Assembly (NCBI GenBank): GCA_030550095.1
Contig: JAUQQA010000004.1
Location: forward strand, 29,520 to 93,519
Reading direction: 5' to 3'
DNA from: Chloroflexota bacterium
GTDB lineage: Bacteria > Chloroflexota > Anaerolineae > J036 > Brachytrichaceae
DNA length: 64,000 bases
The position numbers were made by a program, and so were the translations under genes. Shown here piece by piece: positions 17,466 to 27,035 of this stretch. The notes beneath the pieces are model-generated. The model saw only the letters and a program-made list of their open reading frames with translations, was not told the origin of the DNA and made no database searches. How positions within the stretch are numbered: position 1 is the stretch's first letter; each line of letters begins with the position of its first letter.

Positions 17466-20400
17466 ATGCCAGGCAAGCCGCCGTTGATCGCGTTGCTCAA
17501 CGAGCGCATCCTCATCTTGGATGGCGCCATGGGCACGATGATCCAGAGTTACAAGCTGAGCGAGGAGGATTACCGCGGCGAGCGCTTTCAAGATCACCCC
17601 GTCGAGTTGCTCAACAACAACGAGGTGCTCAATCTCACGCGCCCCGACATCATCCTTGACATTCACCACCAATATCTCGAAGCCGGCGCGGACATCATCG
17701 AGACCAACACGTTCAACGCACAAGCAATCAGCCTTGCCGACTTCGAGATGACCGACCCCGCGCTGATCCGCGAGATCAACCTTGCCGCAGCGCGGCTCGC
17801 GCGCCAGGCAGCGGACGAATATACGCGGCGCGACCCGAGCCGCCCGCGCTACGTCGCTGGCGCGATCGGTCCCATGAACCGCACGCTCTCGCTCAGCCCC
17901 GATGTGAATGACCCTGGCTTCCGCGCGGTGACGTTCGACGAGGTCATGCGCGCCTACTACGACCAGGCAAAGGCGCTGATCGAGGGCGGCGTGGACCTCT
18001 TGCTTGCGGAGACCACCTTCGACACGTTGAACCTCAAAGCCGCGCTCTATGCTATTCAAACGCTCTTCGCCGAAGGCGTGCGCCAGGTGCCAGTGTGGGT
18101 GAGCGTGACGATCACCGACCAAAGCGGGCGCACGTTGAGCGGTCAGACGCTGGAAGCGTTTTGGGCAAGCGTCCACCGCATGCCGCTGCTCGGCATGGGG
18201 TTGAACTGCTCGTTGGGCCCGCATGAAATGCGCCCCTACATCGAGACAATGGCAAAGGTGACGCAAACGTATGTCTCGTGTTACCCTAACGCTGGATTGC
18301 CCAACGCCTTCGGCGGGTACGACATGCCGCCGGATGTCTTCGCTAGCGCGATGGGGGAGTTCGCGCACAACGGCTGGCTGAACATCGCCGGCGGCTGTTG
18401 CGGCACCACGCCCGCACACATCGTCGCCGTGCGCGAAGCGGTGAAAGGCGCTAAGCCCCACGTGCGCAACCGCCCTTCGCATCGCACCTACTTCAGTGGC
18501 TTGGAGCTGGTGAGCCTGGAACCAGCGCAGCCGCCCACAGAAAGCGCAGCATCAACCCAGCCCACAGGTGGCGCTGCCTCCAGCTTTTTGATCATCGGCG
18601 AACGCACCAACGTCACCGGCTCGCCCAAGTTCGCCAAGCTGATCAAAGAGGGCAAGTTTGAGGAAGCGTTGAGCATCGCGCGCCAACAGGTGGAAAACGG
18701 CGCGCACATCCTCGACGTGAACTTCGATGAAGCGCTGCTGGACGCAGAGGCAGCAATGACGCGCTTCCTCAACCTGCTCATGGCAGAGCCGGACATCGCC
18801 CGCGTGCCAATCATGATTGACAGCTCCAAGTGGAGCGTGATCGAAGCTGGGCTGAAGGCACTACAAGGCAAGTGCATCGTGAACTCGATCTCGCTCAAAG
18901 ACGGCGAGGCGGTCTTCAAGCAACGCGCAGAGATCATCAAGCGCTTCGGCGCTGCGGTGGTGGTCATGGCGTTCGACGAGCGCGGACAAGCCGACACGTT
19001 TGAGCGCAAGATCGAGGTGTGCCAGCGGGCTTATAACATCCTCGTCAACGAGGTCGGCTTCCCGCCTGAGGACATCATCTTCGACCCCAACGTGCTCACG
19101 ATCGCCACGGGCATCGAAGAGCACAACAACTACGCCGTGGACTTCATCCGCGCGGTGCGCTGGATAAAGGAAAACTTGCCCGGCGCGCGCACCAGCGGCG
19201 GCATCAGCAACCTCTCGTTTAGCTTCCGCGGCAACAACAAAGTGCGCGAGGCCATGCACAGCGTCTTCCTCTACCACGCCATTCGCGCCGGGCTGGACAT
19301 GGCGATCGTCAACGCCGGTCAGCTTGCGGTGTACGAGGAGATCGAGCCAACGCTGCGCGAGCTGGTGGAGGACGTGGTGCTGAACCGCCGTCCCGACGCC
19401 ACCGAGCGGCTCATCGCCTACGCCAACGCCATGCAGAAAGAGACCAGCGCCCAGGCGAACGAAAGCCAAGCACTGGCTTGGCGCACGCTGGACGTGGACG
19501 AGCGCCTCAAGCACGCGCTGATCCATGGCATCACCGACTACATCGAGGCCGATGTGCTCGAGGCGCTGGAGCGCTACGGCGAGCCGCTCAAGGTGATCGA
19601 AGGGCCGCTGATGGCGGGCATGAACATCGTCGGCGATCTGTTCGGCGCGGGCAAGATGTTCCTCCCGCAGGTAGTGAAAAGCGCGCGCGTGATGAAAAAA
19701 GCCGTCGCTGTGCTTGAGCCATACCTCCTCGCACAAAAAGCCGCTGGCAACAGCGGCAGCGCGGGCAAAATCGTCATCGCCACCGTGAAGGGTGACGTGC
19801 ACGACATCGGCAAGAACATCGTCAGTGTGGTGCTCGGCTGCAACAACTACGACGTGATCGACCTGGGGGTGATGGTTCCAGCAGAGAAGATCCTCAAAAC
19901 CGCGCGCGAGGTGGGCGCCGACCTCATCGGGCTGAGTGGGCTGATCACGCCCTCGCTCGACGAGATGGTGCACGTGGCGCGCGAGATGGAACGCGAAGGT
20001 TTCACCGTGCCGCTGCTGATCGGCGGCGCAACCACAAGCAAGGCACACACCGCGCTGAAGATCGCGCCCGTCTATTCACACCCCGTTGTGCATGTGCCCG
20101 ATGCCAGCCGCGCTGTCGGCGTGGTTGGCGCGCTGCTCAACCCAGCGCTGCGCGATCAGTTCATCGCCCAAAATGCCGAGGAGCAGCGCCAGCTGCGCGA
20201 GCAGTTGGGGCAACCTGAGCGCAAATCCCTCCTGCCACTCGCGGAAGCACGCCGCCGCAGGTTCATCTGGACCCCAGAGACGCACGACTTCACCAGCGAA
20301 CCCGCTTTCATCGGCGTGCGCGTGATCGAACCGCAGCACATGCCGCTGCGCGAGCTGGTGAACTACATTGACTGGACGCCCTTCTTCGCAGCATGGGAGC

Positions 20401-21278
20401 TTGCCGGGCGCTTCCCACAAATCCTTGACGATCCCGTAGTCGGCGAACAGGCGCGCAAGCTCTATGCCGACGCACAGGCCCTGCTCCACCGCCTGGTGCA
20501 AGCAGACCTCAACACGCGCGCCGCACGACATCGCACAGGGGCTCACGACGAAACACCGCCCAACACGCTCTATGCGCGCGCCGTGTACGGCATTTTCCCC
20601 GCCAACAGCGTGGGCGACGACATCGAGGTGTATGCAGACGAATCACGCAGCCGCGTGCTGGTCACCTTCCACATGCTGCGCCAGCAAATGGACAAAGGCA
20701 CGCGCGAGGGCGCGCACAACCTTTGCCTAGCGGACTTCGTAGCGCCAAAAGAGAGCGGCGTGGTGGACTACATCGGCGCGTTTGTGGTGAGCATCCACGG
20801 CGCACAAGCCATGGCAGAAGCGTTCAAAGCCCAAGGCGACGACTACAACGCTATCCTCATCGAAGCGCTCGCCGATCGGCTTGCCGAGGCGTTCTCCGAG
20901 CGCCTGCACAAACAAGCCCGCGACGACATGGGCTACGGCTTGAGCGAAAACTTCACCAACGAAGACCTCATCGCCGAGAAGTATCGCGGCATTCGACCAG
21001 CGCCGGGGTACCCAGCTTGTCCCGACCACAGCGAAAAACGCCTCATTTGGCAATTGCTCGACGCAGAGCGCAACGCGGGCGTGAAGCTCACGGAGAGCTG
21101 TGCCATGTGGCCTGCCAGCAGCGTGAGCGGCTGGTACATCTTCCATCCGCAAGCGCGCTACTTCGGCATCGGCAAGATCGGGCGCGATCAGCTTGAAGAT
21201 TACGCACAGCGGAAGGGAATAAGCGTGGAGGAAGCCGAACGATGGTTGCGGCAGAACTTGCTAGAGGAAAGAACATGA
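17466..21278 (+). CDS. metH: Cobalamin-dependent methionine synthase
   Basis: Encodes 1270 residues with all four MetH modules. The homocysteine domain (1-330) has zinc ligands Cys248 in GLNCSLGP and Cys311-Cys312 in GGCCGTTP. The methyltetrahydrofolate (pterin) domain (about 365-630) contains GERTNVTGS and ILDVNFDE. The B12 cap and Rossmann domain (about 650-900) carries the cobalt-ligating His779 in [11 protein letters not shown]. The C-terminal AdoMet reactivation domain (about 930-1260) contains [15 protein letters not shown] and [16 protein letters not shown]. It forms methionine from homocysteine in the cytoplasm. I found no cobalamin or SAM riboswitch in the short upstream gap. Its TGA overlaps the ATG of the next gene. 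An mtnP salvage gene lies at 46.5 kb. Confidence 0.97.
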   Translation: MPGKPPLIALLNERILILDGAMGTMIQSYKLSEEDYRGERFQDHPVELLNNNEVLNLTRPDIILDIHHQYLEAGADIIETNTFNAQAISLADFEMTDPALIREINLAAARLARQAADEYTRRDPSRPRYVAGAIGPMNRTLSLSPDVNDPGFRAVTFDEVMRAYYDQAKALIEGGVDLLLAETTFDTLNLKAALYAIQTLFAEGVRQVPVWVSVTITDQSGRTLSGQTLEAFWASVHRMPLLGMGLNCSLGPHEMRPYIETMAKVTQTYVSCYPNAGLPNAFGGYDMPPDVFASAMGEFAHNGWLNIAGGCCGTTPAHIVAVREAVKGAKPHVRNRPSHRTYFSGLELVSLEPAQPPTESAASTQPTGGAASSFLIIGERTNVTGSPKFAKLIKEGKFEEALSIARQQVENGAHILDVNFDEALLDAEAAMTRFLNLLMAEPDIARVPIMIDSSKWSVIEAGLKALQGKCIVNSISLKDGEAVFKQRAEIIKRFGAAVVVMAFDERGQADTFERKIEVCQRAYNILVNEVGFPPEDIIFDPNVLTIATGIEEHNNYAVDFIRAVRWIKENLPGARTSGGISNLSFSFRGNNKVREAMHSVFLYHAIRAGLDMAIVNAGQLAVYEEIEPTLRELVEDVVLNRRPDATERLIAYANAMQKETSAQANESQALAWRTLDVDERLKHALIHGITDYIEADVLEALERYGEPLKVIEGPLMAGMNIVGDLFGAGKMFLPQVVKSARVMKKAVAVLEPYLLAQKAAGNSGSAGKIVIATVKGDVHDIGKNIVSVVLGCNNYDVIDLGVMVPAEKILKTAREVGADLIGLSGLITPSLDEMVHVAREMEREGFTVPLLIGGATTSKAHTALKIAPVYSHPVVHVPDASRAVGVVGALLNPALRDQFIAQNAEEQRQLREQLGQPERKSLLPLAEARRRRFIWTPETHDFTSEPAFIGVRVIEPQHMPLRELVNYIDWTPFFAAWELAGRFPQILDDPVVGEQARKLYADAQALLHRLVQADLNTRAARHRTGAHDETPPNTLYARAVYGIFPANSVGDDIEVYADESRSRVLVTFHMLRQQMDKGTREGAHNLCLADFVAPKESGVVDYIGAFVVSIHGAQAMAEAFKAQGDDYNAILIEALADRLAEAFSERLHKQARDDMGYGLSENFTNEDLIAEKYRGIRPAPGYPACPDHSEKRLIWQLLDAERNAGVKLTESCAMWPASSVSGWYIFHPQARYFGIGKIGRDQLEDYAQRKGISVEEAERWLRQNLLEERT

Positions 21279-22711
21279 GGACCTTGCTCATCATGCTCAC
21301 AGCCCTTCTCGTTACGAGCGCTCTTTCAAAACCAACAGCACACGGCCAAAGCAGCGCTCTAGGCACGAAGTCCGCCTTTGGCATCGAATCCAATCTTCCC
21401 ATTCTGCCCGAAAGCCCCCTTTATGCTCGCGTTGCCTCGCTGGGCACAGGCTGGGTGCGTCTGAACGGCCGCATTTCGTGGCGCAAGCTACAACCACTCC
21501 CCGACTCACCCATCGCGTGGGCATCTTTGTCAGAGTTCGAGCGCGAGTTGAAAGCGTTGCGCGCCCTAGGCGCGAAGCCGATCGTTGTAGTGGACGATCA
21601 TCCCCTCTGGGCAACACTCGGCAGAGCAGGCGCAGATGGGAAGCCATCGCATTGCGACGCGCTCAAAGACGAAGCATTTGAGGCATTCGGTCGCTTCCTC
21701 GCTCAACTTGCTGCTCGCTATGCTGCGCCAGAGTTCAACGTGCACGATTGGGAATTGGGGAATGAGCCTGATGTTGACCCTCGTCTTGTGCCAAGCACCA
21801 GCGCATTCGGCTGCTGGGGAGATGTGAGCGACCCCTTCTATGGAGGCGAACGCTACGGGCGAATGCTGAAAGTGGTCGCGCCCCTAGTGCGCGCAGCCAA
21901 CTCAAAAGCGAGAATTTGGATCGGCGGATTGCTGCTCAACTCGCCAGGCATTGATGAGGGCGAGGGCAAGGGAAGCCCTGGGCGTTTCTTCGAGGGCATT
22001 CTGCGCGCAGGCGCAGCCGATGCTTTCGATGTTGTCCCCTTCCACGCATACCTCGGCTACGCGGAGGACGCACAAGGGAATCCCATTACTTTGGATTACG
22101 ACTACGCATTCGGATCAAGTCCACAGATCGCTTGGTCACAGATGCAAGCGCAGAGCTTTGTTGCCGCAAAGGCAGCCTTTCTGAAGCGCGTTATGCAGCA
22201 GTACGGGGTGAATAAGCCGCTTTTCCTCAACGAAGGCGGTTTCCACTGTCGCTTGCCTTCGTGCGAATCTCCCAACTCCCCGTTCTATGAAGTGCAAGCA
22301 AACGCCGTTGTGCACGCAAGCGTGCGCACGCTCAGCGCTGGGATCAGCGGCTACATCTGGTACACGCTGGAAGGACCAGGATGGCGGAATGGCGGGCTAC
22401 TCGATCGCAACCAACGCCCACGACCCGCGTTCAACGCTTACCGGTTCTTGTCCTCCCAGCTTGGGAACGCGCGCTTCTTGAGCAAAAGCCAAGAGTCCAA
22501 CATTGCCCGGTATCGCTTCCGGAGCCGCTCGCGCCTTTTTGAGGTTGTTTGGTCAATTGATGGGGTGCCTCGCACGCTTCGCGTCCCTTCGAGCCAATAT
22601 ACGAGCGTGGTTGACCGAGAAGGCAGGTCCCTCTCGCCCAGACGGGAGGGCAACGACCTGGTGATCGAAGTGAGCGCTCGACCTGTGTACTTGATAGGCG
22701 CTCTTCGTTGA
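21275..22711 (+). CDS. Secreted clan GH-A-like glycosidase homologue
   Basis: Encodes 478 residues. A Sec signal ([18 protein letters not shown]) is followed by a predicted TIM barrel resembling GH39/GH5-like proteins. [10 protein letters not shown] carries the probable acid-base Glu164 in the N-E-P pattern, and [10 protein letters not shown] carries the probable nucleophile Glu320; HPLWATLG and [10 protein letters not shown] are other barrel-end segments. After residue 385 a small beta domain follows ([14 protein letters not shown] through [10 protein letters not shown]), as found in surface glycosidase-like proteins. The substrate is unknown. The ATG overlaps the metH stop (ATGA) and has an SD (GAGGAAA), so it is coupled to metH. 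A TTG or ATG start at 21242 is possible but lacks the signal peptide position. Confidence 0.75.
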   Translation: MRTLLIMLTALLVTSALSKPTAHGQSSALGTKSAFGIESNLPILPESPLYARVASLGTGWVRLNGRISWRKLQPLPDSPIAWASLSEFERELKALRALGAKPIVVVDDHPLWATLGRAGADGKPSHCDALKDEAFEAFGRFLAQLAARYAAPEFNVHDWELGNEPDVDPRLVPSTSAFGCWGDVSDPFYGGERYGRMLKVVAPLVRAANSKARIWIGGLLLNSPGIDEGEGKGSPGRFFEGILRAGAADAFDVVPFHAYLGYAEDAQGNPITLDYDYAFGSSPQIAWSQMQAQSFVAAKAAFLKRVMQQYGVNKPLFLNEGGFHCRLPSCESPNSPFYEVQANAVVHASVRTLSAGISGYIWYTLEGPGWRNGGLLDRNQRPRPAFNAYRFLSSQLGNARFLSKSQESNIARYRFRSRSRLFEVVWSIDGVPRTLRVPSSQYTSVVDREGRSLSPRREGNDLVIEVSARPVYLIGALR

Positions 22712-22716
22712 GCCGC

Positions 22717-23952
22717 TCAACGCACGCGCTGCACGGCAAACGTGATGTTCCCAGCGGGGTCTGTCGCCGTGATCGTCACTGTGTCGCCTTGCAAGACAAA
22801 GGTGAAGTCAAACGCGCCGCGCGCATCTGTGGGGACGATCTGCCCGTTGATGCGCACCACAGCGCCAACCTCAGCTTGCCCTATCACGCGCACTTGCGCC
22901 CCGCTGCGACTTACGCGCTCGATGCGCAACGCAGGGTTCGTCATATCCACGACGACCTCTATCGGCAGCGAGCGCGCACTGCGACGGCCATCAGGTGCCA
23001 GCTGCTCAAAGGCAAGAAGCTGCACTCCCTCCGGCAAGGTGAGCGTACCACTTAGCACACCGCCAGCATCAGCGCGCAACGTGCCGATTACGTTGCCGTG
23101 CTGACCGTCATAGGCGATCAGCGTCGCCCTGGGGTAGAGGAAAGCTTGCAGCTGCAACGTGCGCGTGTTTACCAACACGCGATCAGGCGACGCCGAAGCG
23201 ATGCGCACGCGCGGCACTTGCAACTCGACAGTGAGCGGTTGCGAAGTGGAGAGCACTGCTTGCTCACCCGTGATCACCTCGGCGCTCCCAAGCGCTGTGC
23301 GCACGCTGACGATCCCCTCGTCCGTGAATTCGCGCGCGGTGTTCTTGTCTAGCACGTGGGCGCGGAACACTGTGCCCCGAACCTGCATGAGACCTGCGCG
23401 CGTCTCGAGGTGAAAGCCTGCCTCGCGTGCTTGGGGGGCAATGACGTTCGTCAGCTCCCCTGCGTCGAGAAAAAACGCGTTGCGCCCCAACACGCGCACA
23501 TGTGCACCGGGCGCTGCAAAGAGCGTAGAGCCATCCGCAAGGGTCACTGTGACCGATCCCGCCGCTGTGAATTCATCGCCTACAGCCAAAGGGAACCCCC
23601 TCAACGGGCGCACTTCTTGATCGAGCCACCAACGCACGCCAAGCGGTCCTTGCCTTTGCTCACGCAGAGCCGCCGTGCCGTCTATCACTGCACCGCTTGG
23701 CGCGCGCGTGCCGCCAAAGAGGAGGTAAAGGCTCACAGCGAGGCTTAACACAGCAAGCGCAAGCCCTACGCGCAGAGCAGGCACCCAGCGTCTCCGCTGC
23801 CGCAGCGCGGCGCTCTCGGCTACAAGCGCGCGGCGCACGCGTGCGCGCTGCTGCGGCGAAAGTCCCTCCACGCGCTGCGCCGATTCAGCCAGCGCGCGCT
23901 CCAGCGCCTCTGGAGCATCCCAGCGCGATTGCGGCTGCGATGTTGGTTTCAT
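22717..23952 (-). CDS. FecR-domain membrane protein with Ig-like tail (putative anti-sigma)
   Basis: Encodes 411 residues. A cytoplasmic N-terminal segment (1-58, rich in Arg/Ala helices) is followed by one membrane helix (VGLALAVLSLAVSLYLLFGG), then a FecR domain (about 115-235) with VTVTLADGSTLFAAPGAHVRV, GRNAFFLDAGEL and RGTVFRAHV. A C-terminal bacterial Ig-like or glucodextranase-B-like domain ends the protein. FecR proteins sense envelope signals and often control an ECF sigma factor. Here the ECF sigma gene ends 3 bp upstream, and the SD for this gene (GAGGAG) lies inside its last codons, so they are translationally coupled. Role as its anti-sigma is inferred from this pairing. Confidence 0.8.
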   Translation of the reverse strand: MKPTSQPQSRWDAPEALERALAESAQRVEGLSPQQRARVRRALVAESAALRQRRRWVPALRVGLALAVLSLAVSLYLLFGGTRAPSGAVIDGTAALREQRQGPLGVRWWLDQEVRPLRGFPLAVGDEFTAAGSVTVTLADGSTLFAAPGAHVRVLGRNAFFLDAGELTNVIAPQAREAGFHLETRAGLMQVRGTVFRAHVLDKNTAREFTDEGIVSVRTALGSAEVITGEQAVLSTSQPLTVELQVPRVRIASASPDRVLVNTRTLQLQAFLYPRATLIAYDGQHGNVIGTLRADAGGVLSGTLTLPEGVQLLAFEQLAPDGRRSARSLPIEVVVDMTNPALRIERVSRSGAQVRVIGQAEVGAVVRINGQIVPTDARGAFDFTFVLQGDTVTITATDPAGNITFAVQRVR

Positions 23953-23955
23953 GAG

Positions 23956-24552
23956 CTACTCCTCGCTGCTGAGCAACGCGCGCAAAGCAACCCTGCCTTG
24001 CGTGATCAACCACTCCACCTTACGATGTTTGAGCCGCATGGTTGCGGCAACTTCCTCGACGGATAGACCCATCACATAGCGCAGCACCAACGCTTGCCGC
24101 TGCTCCAGCGGGAGCTTGCCCAATGCCATGCGCACTGCAAGCGCGTCGGCTGAAGGGTCTGCCTCATCTGAGCCTGCAACGCGTGGTCTTGGCGACAAAC
24201 TTTCCTCTCTGTGAGTGAACGGTGCGAGGAAGCGCCGCAGGACACGCTGTCGCCGAAGCCAATCCGCAGATTTGTGATGCGCAATGCGCAACAGCCACGT
24301 GCTCACGCGAGACTCGCCCCTGTAGCGGGCAGCATTGCGCAGTGCAGCGAGGAAGGTCTCCTGCACCACATCGCCGAGGTCATCCTCAGAAATGTCGGGC
24401 ACAACGTGGCGCACGTAGCGACAAATCGCGGTCTCGAACATGGCGAAGAACGCGCCCGCAGCCTCCTCGTCACCTGCAACCATGCGCTGGAGCAGAGCGC
24501 GCGCTGTAATCTCAGCTTCTTGTGCGCTATCACTTTGATAGTCGTCTGCCAT
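23956..24552 (-). CDS. ECF-type RNA polymerase sigma factor
   Basis: Encodes 198 residues with sigma-70 region 2 (AGDEEAAGAFFAMFETAI, then DLGDVVQETFLAALRNAARYRGES as the core of 2.1-2.4) and region 4 (LPLEQRQALVLRYVMGLSVEEVAATM, the -35-binding HTH). The WLLRIAHHKSADWLRRQ segment is typical of ECF factors. The start at 24552 (ATG preceded by GCAGGAA) is preferred. An upstream GTG at 24606 adds 18 residues and lies 20 nt after a TAGAAT hexamer, so it cannot be excluded. It is followed by the FecR gene, its likely regulator. Confidence 0.88.
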   Translation of the reverse strand: MADDYQSDSAQEAEITARALLQRMVAGDEEAAGAFFAMFETAICRYVRHVVPDISEDDLGDVVQETFLAALRNAARYRGESRVSTWLLRIAHHKSADWLRRQRVLRRFLAPFTHREESLSPRPRVAGSDEADPSADALAVRMALGKLPLEQRQALVLRYVMGLSVEEVAATMRLKHRKVEWLITQGRVALRALLSSEE

Positions 24553-24613
24553 GCGCGTTCCTGCAAAGCAAGCGTTGCCGTTTTTAAGCTCGTGCTCACT
24601 CAGCACAGGCTTT

Positions 24614-24632
24614 GAAACAGTGTTTCATTCTA
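24614..24632 (-). promoter_or_regulatory. Promoter and palindrome upstream of the ECF sigma gene
   Basis: A TAGAAT -10 (24627-24632, minus strand) is immediately followed by the palindrome GAAACACTGTTTC (24614-24626). The dyad spans the expected transcription start, a position suited to repression of the sigma-fecR unit. Confidence 0.45.
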
Positions 24633-24658
24633 CGGGCAACGCGCTTTCCCTAGCAGCG

Positions 24659-26230
24659 CTACGTTGCCTTCGCAAGGGGTTGATCGCTTAGTCGCGGCCC
24701 AGACTCCGCGAAAGCACGGCGGGCATCCACCGTGAGCAGGATCACCAAGCCAACTACAAAGAAAAACACCACGGAGAGAATCGCTGGGCGCAGGTTGCCG
24801 AGGGTCTGGTTTACCGCGCCAAAGAGGAAAGGACCCAACCAAGAGGTGCCGCGTTCGCTGATCTCGTAAATCGAGAAGAACTCTGCTTCCTTATCTTGGG
24901 GGATCATCTGCGCGAACATGCTGCGGCTGATGGATTGCGAGCCGCCCAGCACCAGCGCGATGAAGAACCCCAGCACCCAAAACTCGAACTCGGCGCGCGG
25001 CAACCCGAGCACGGTGGATGCGAAATCGCGCATGCCCAGATAGGCATACACAACCACTGCCGTCCAAATCAGCAAACTTGCCACCAAGGCACGCTTGCTA
25101 CCCAAGCGCTCTGCGAGCCGACCGAAGAACAGCGCGCCGAAGAACGCGACAAACTGAATCATCAAGATGAGCAGCGTGAGCCGCTCCGTGGGGACGCCTA
25201 AACCACCACGCGCCACAGGCGCTGCAGCAAACAGCGCCGAGACGGCGATCACCGTCTGGATGCCGTCGTTGTAGATGAGGTACGCGAGCAAGAACCTAGT
25301 AGTTTGCGGCAGGGCGCGCCGCTTGCGCCAGAGGAACAAGCCGATCATCGCGATCGGTCCGAGCGCAGCGGCAAACACCCACTCAGTCGAGAGCTGCAGC
25401 GCGTTCACCACAGGCACCCACGCGAACACCAACAGCGGCGAGAGCAAAAGCACAGCGATGAGCCGCGCGGGCAGTCCAGTCGTGTTGCTCAGCTGCTTAA
25501 AGGCGATGCCCAGCACAGTCTCGCCTGGTGGCAGCGCGCGCGCAGCGTGGCGCGGGCGCAATGTGCGCCACGTCCAGAACGACCAACCAAACCACCAAAT
25601 CCCCGCAGAGGCTAAGTTGAGGCGCACAGCGGCGGCGCTATCCAGCCCAAAGCGCTCCCGCTGAAGGAACAGCAACAGATTGAGCAGCAACAACAGCCCG
25701 CCGCCTAGGTACCCCATCGCCCAACCAAACGCTGAAACGCGGTCGCGTTGATCGGCACTCGCAATGTCGGGCAGATAGGCGTTGTAAAACACGATGGCGG
25801 CGCCAAAAGCAAAGTTCGCAACGATGAACAACACGCCGCCCAACCACCACAAATCGCCCTGCACGAAGAACAGCAACGTCGTTGCGAGGGCGCCGATGGT
25901 GGCAAACAAGCGCAACAGAAACTTGCGACGGTGGGAGTAATCGGCAATCGCGCCCAACACGGGCAAGAACCCTGCTTGAAACACGACCGAGAAGGCAATG
26001 CAAAACGGTAGAAACGATTCGGGCGCGACCGGCAATCCGAAGAAGCGCGCTTGACCATCTGGGCTTGTCCGTGCCGCTGCGGCGACGAGGCTCGAGAGGT
26101 ACGGACCGAGGAACACTGTGCCGACCGTGGTGCTAAAGGCGCTGTTTGCCCAGTCGTACATCGCCCAGCCCCGAATCTCGCGCGGGTCGTTCACCAGCGG
26201 TCGAGCATCACGAGCGAGAGCAAGGCGCAT
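24659..26230 (-). CDS. UMF1/Atg22-like MFS transporter
   Basis: Encodes 523 residues with about twelve membrane helices. The N-terminal REIRGWAMYDWANSAFSTTV is the hallmark of the UMF1 (Atg22-like) major facilitator group, whose yeast member exports amino acids from the vacuole. DQRDRVSAFGWAMGYLGGG and the late QSISRSMFAQMIPQDKEAEFFSIYE segment (a DxxE-containing loop before helix 11) are other family signatures. Bacterial substrates are unknown. It is co-directional with the sigma gene, but the 106-bp gap contains that gene's own promoter. No SD is apparent. Confidence 0.88.
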   Translation of the reverse strand: MRLALARDARPLVNDPREIRGWAMYDWANSAFSTTVGTVFLGPYLSSLVAAAARTSPDGQARFFGLPVAPESFLPFCIAFSVVFQAGFLPVLGAIADYSHRRKFLLRLFATIGALATTLLFFVQGDLWWLGGVLFIVANFAFGAAIVFYNAYLPDIASADQRDRVSAFGWAMGYLGGGLLLLLNLLLFLQRERFGLDSAAAVRLNLASAGIWWFGWSFWTWRTLRPRHAARALPPGETVLGIAFKQLSNTTGLPARLIAVLLLSPLLVFAWVPVVNALQLSTEWVFAAALGPIAMIGLFLWRKRRALPQTTRFLLAYLIYNDGIQTVIAVSALFAAAPVARGGLGVPTERLTLLILMIQFVAFFGALFFGRLAERLGSKRALVASLLIWTAVVVYAYLGMRDFASTVLGLPRAEFEFWVLGFFIALVLGGSQSISRSMFAQMIPQDKEAEFFSIYEISERGTSWLGPFLFGAVNQTLGNLRPAILSVVFFFVVGLVILLTVDARRAFAESGPRLSDQPLAKAT

Positions 26231-26282
26231 GGTTGCAGAAAGCGTATTGCGTCTGTGTTAAGCCTAGGTCAACCTGCGGCGC

Positions 26283-26774
26283 TTAGAACTCTTCATCAAG
26301 CTCAGAGAGCAGAAGACGCTTGTTTTGCAACCAACGCGGCGTTTCTTCCTCGCGCAGACGCCGACGGGCGGGACGCCGTTGCTTGCGCTCGGGCGCACGT
26401 GTCTGATTGGAGCGCGTTGGCGCAACCTGCGCCCTCCCTGGTTGATGAGCGCGCGCTCCGGGCGTATGTGCTGGTGGTGGAGTGGCAGGGCGTTGAGAGG
26501 CTGTGCGTTCTGAGGCTGGGCGCGGCTCCTTCGGGCGCGCGAGGTCAATGCGCACAGGGCGATTGTCGAGGAATTTCCCGTTCAGTTGCTGCATAGCTTG
26601 CTGCGCTGCTTCGGGAGTGCTCATCTCGACGAAGCCGAACCCTTTAGAGCGATTGGTCGCGCGGTCGGTGACGATCTCCGCTGAACGCACCTCGCCCACC
26701 GTTGCGAAGAAGGCGCGTAACGTCTCAACAGTCGTCGTGTAAGACAGGTTGCCTACATACAAGCGGCTGGACAT
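26283..26774 (-). CDS. RRM-type RNA-binding protein
   Basis: Encodes 163 residues. Residues 1-85 are a single RNA-recognition motif with RNP2 LYVGNLSY and RNP1 KGFGFVEM, both with the aromatic residues that stack on RNA. The remaining half is low complexity, rich in Pro, Arg, Thr and Ala (for example TPPPAHTPGARAHQPGRAQ), and ends in an acidic tail (LLSELDEEF). Similar proteins in cyanobacteria and Chloroflexota are abundant, often cold-induced, and act as mRNA chaperones; that role is inferred here. The 261-bp upstream gap appears to hold a structured leader or a small RNA (see 26864-26990), which fits post-transcriptional or attenuated control. Confidence 0.88.
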   Translation of the reverse strand: MSSRLYVGNLSYTTTVETLRAFFATVGEVRSAEIVTDRATNRSKGFGFVEMSTPEAAQQAMQQLNGKFLDNRPVRIDLARPKEPRPASERTASQRPATPPPAHTPGARAHQPGRAQVAPTRSNQTRAPERKQRRPARRRLREEETPRWLQNKRLLLSELDEEF

Positions 26775-26863
26775 TGCTCGTACCCAAAATCAAACTGGAG
26801 CTGGCTTGTAGGACGAAAGGGGGAAACCGTAGCGACCGAAAGGACCTCCGAAAATCACTAAAC

Positions 26864-26891
26864 AAAAACGCCTGCGCACAGGCAGCGCAGG
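26864..26891 (-). terminator. Intrinsic terminator or attenuator upstream of the RRM gene
   Basis: On the minus strand CCTGCGC (26885-26891) pairs with GCGCAGG (26871-26877) around a 7-nt loop, followed by CGTTTTTGTTT. It is 145 bases past the glyA stop and 90 before the RRM start. It could end glyA, end a small RNA, or attenuate the RRM gene. Confidence 0.7.
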
Positions 26892-26980
26892 GCATCATCC
26901 TGAAGCAGACCATGGGCGCAAGAGGCGCCTCGCCGCAAGAGCCAAGTTTTACACCAAGCCATCAGCCTCTATGCTTCAAC
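26864..26980 (-). ncRNA. Candidate structured leader or small RNA upstream of the RRM gene
   Basis: The stretch from the expected start of the promoter at 26985-26993 to the terminator is about 115 nt and has no open frame. TGAAGCA at its 5' end (26972-26978) pairs perfectly with TGCTTCA (26901-26907), and inside it AGAGGC pairs with GCCTCT, so it can fold back on itself before the terminator. I do not recognise 6S, SRP or any riboswitch core. Whether it is a separate RNA or the 5' leader of the RRM mRNA cannot be told from sequence. Confidence 0.4.
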
Positions 26981-26984
26981 GTGG

Positions 26985-26993
26985 ACTATAGCA
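26985..26993 (-). promoter_or_regulatory. Extended -10 promoter between glyA and the RRM gene
   Basis: TGCTATAGT on the minus strand, an extended -10 (TGn plus TATAGT). It lies 43 bases past the glyA stop and 211 before the RRM start, so its transcript has a long untranslated 5' part, unlike most genes here. Confidence 0.5.
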
Positions 26994-27035
26994 TAAGCAA
27001 CGATTTTTCGCACTGTCTTGCAAAGCTGCTCTCGC

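Noticed and set aside
17361..20048. Long minus-strand open frames (17361-18482 and 18861-20048)
   Set aside because: Both are antisense to metH, whose domains are complete and clearly coding.
26864..26980. 6S RNA, SRP RNA or a known riboswitch
   Set aside because: No GGAA-type SRP tip, no 6S-like open bubble and no known aptamer core could be found by eye; left as an unnamed candidate.
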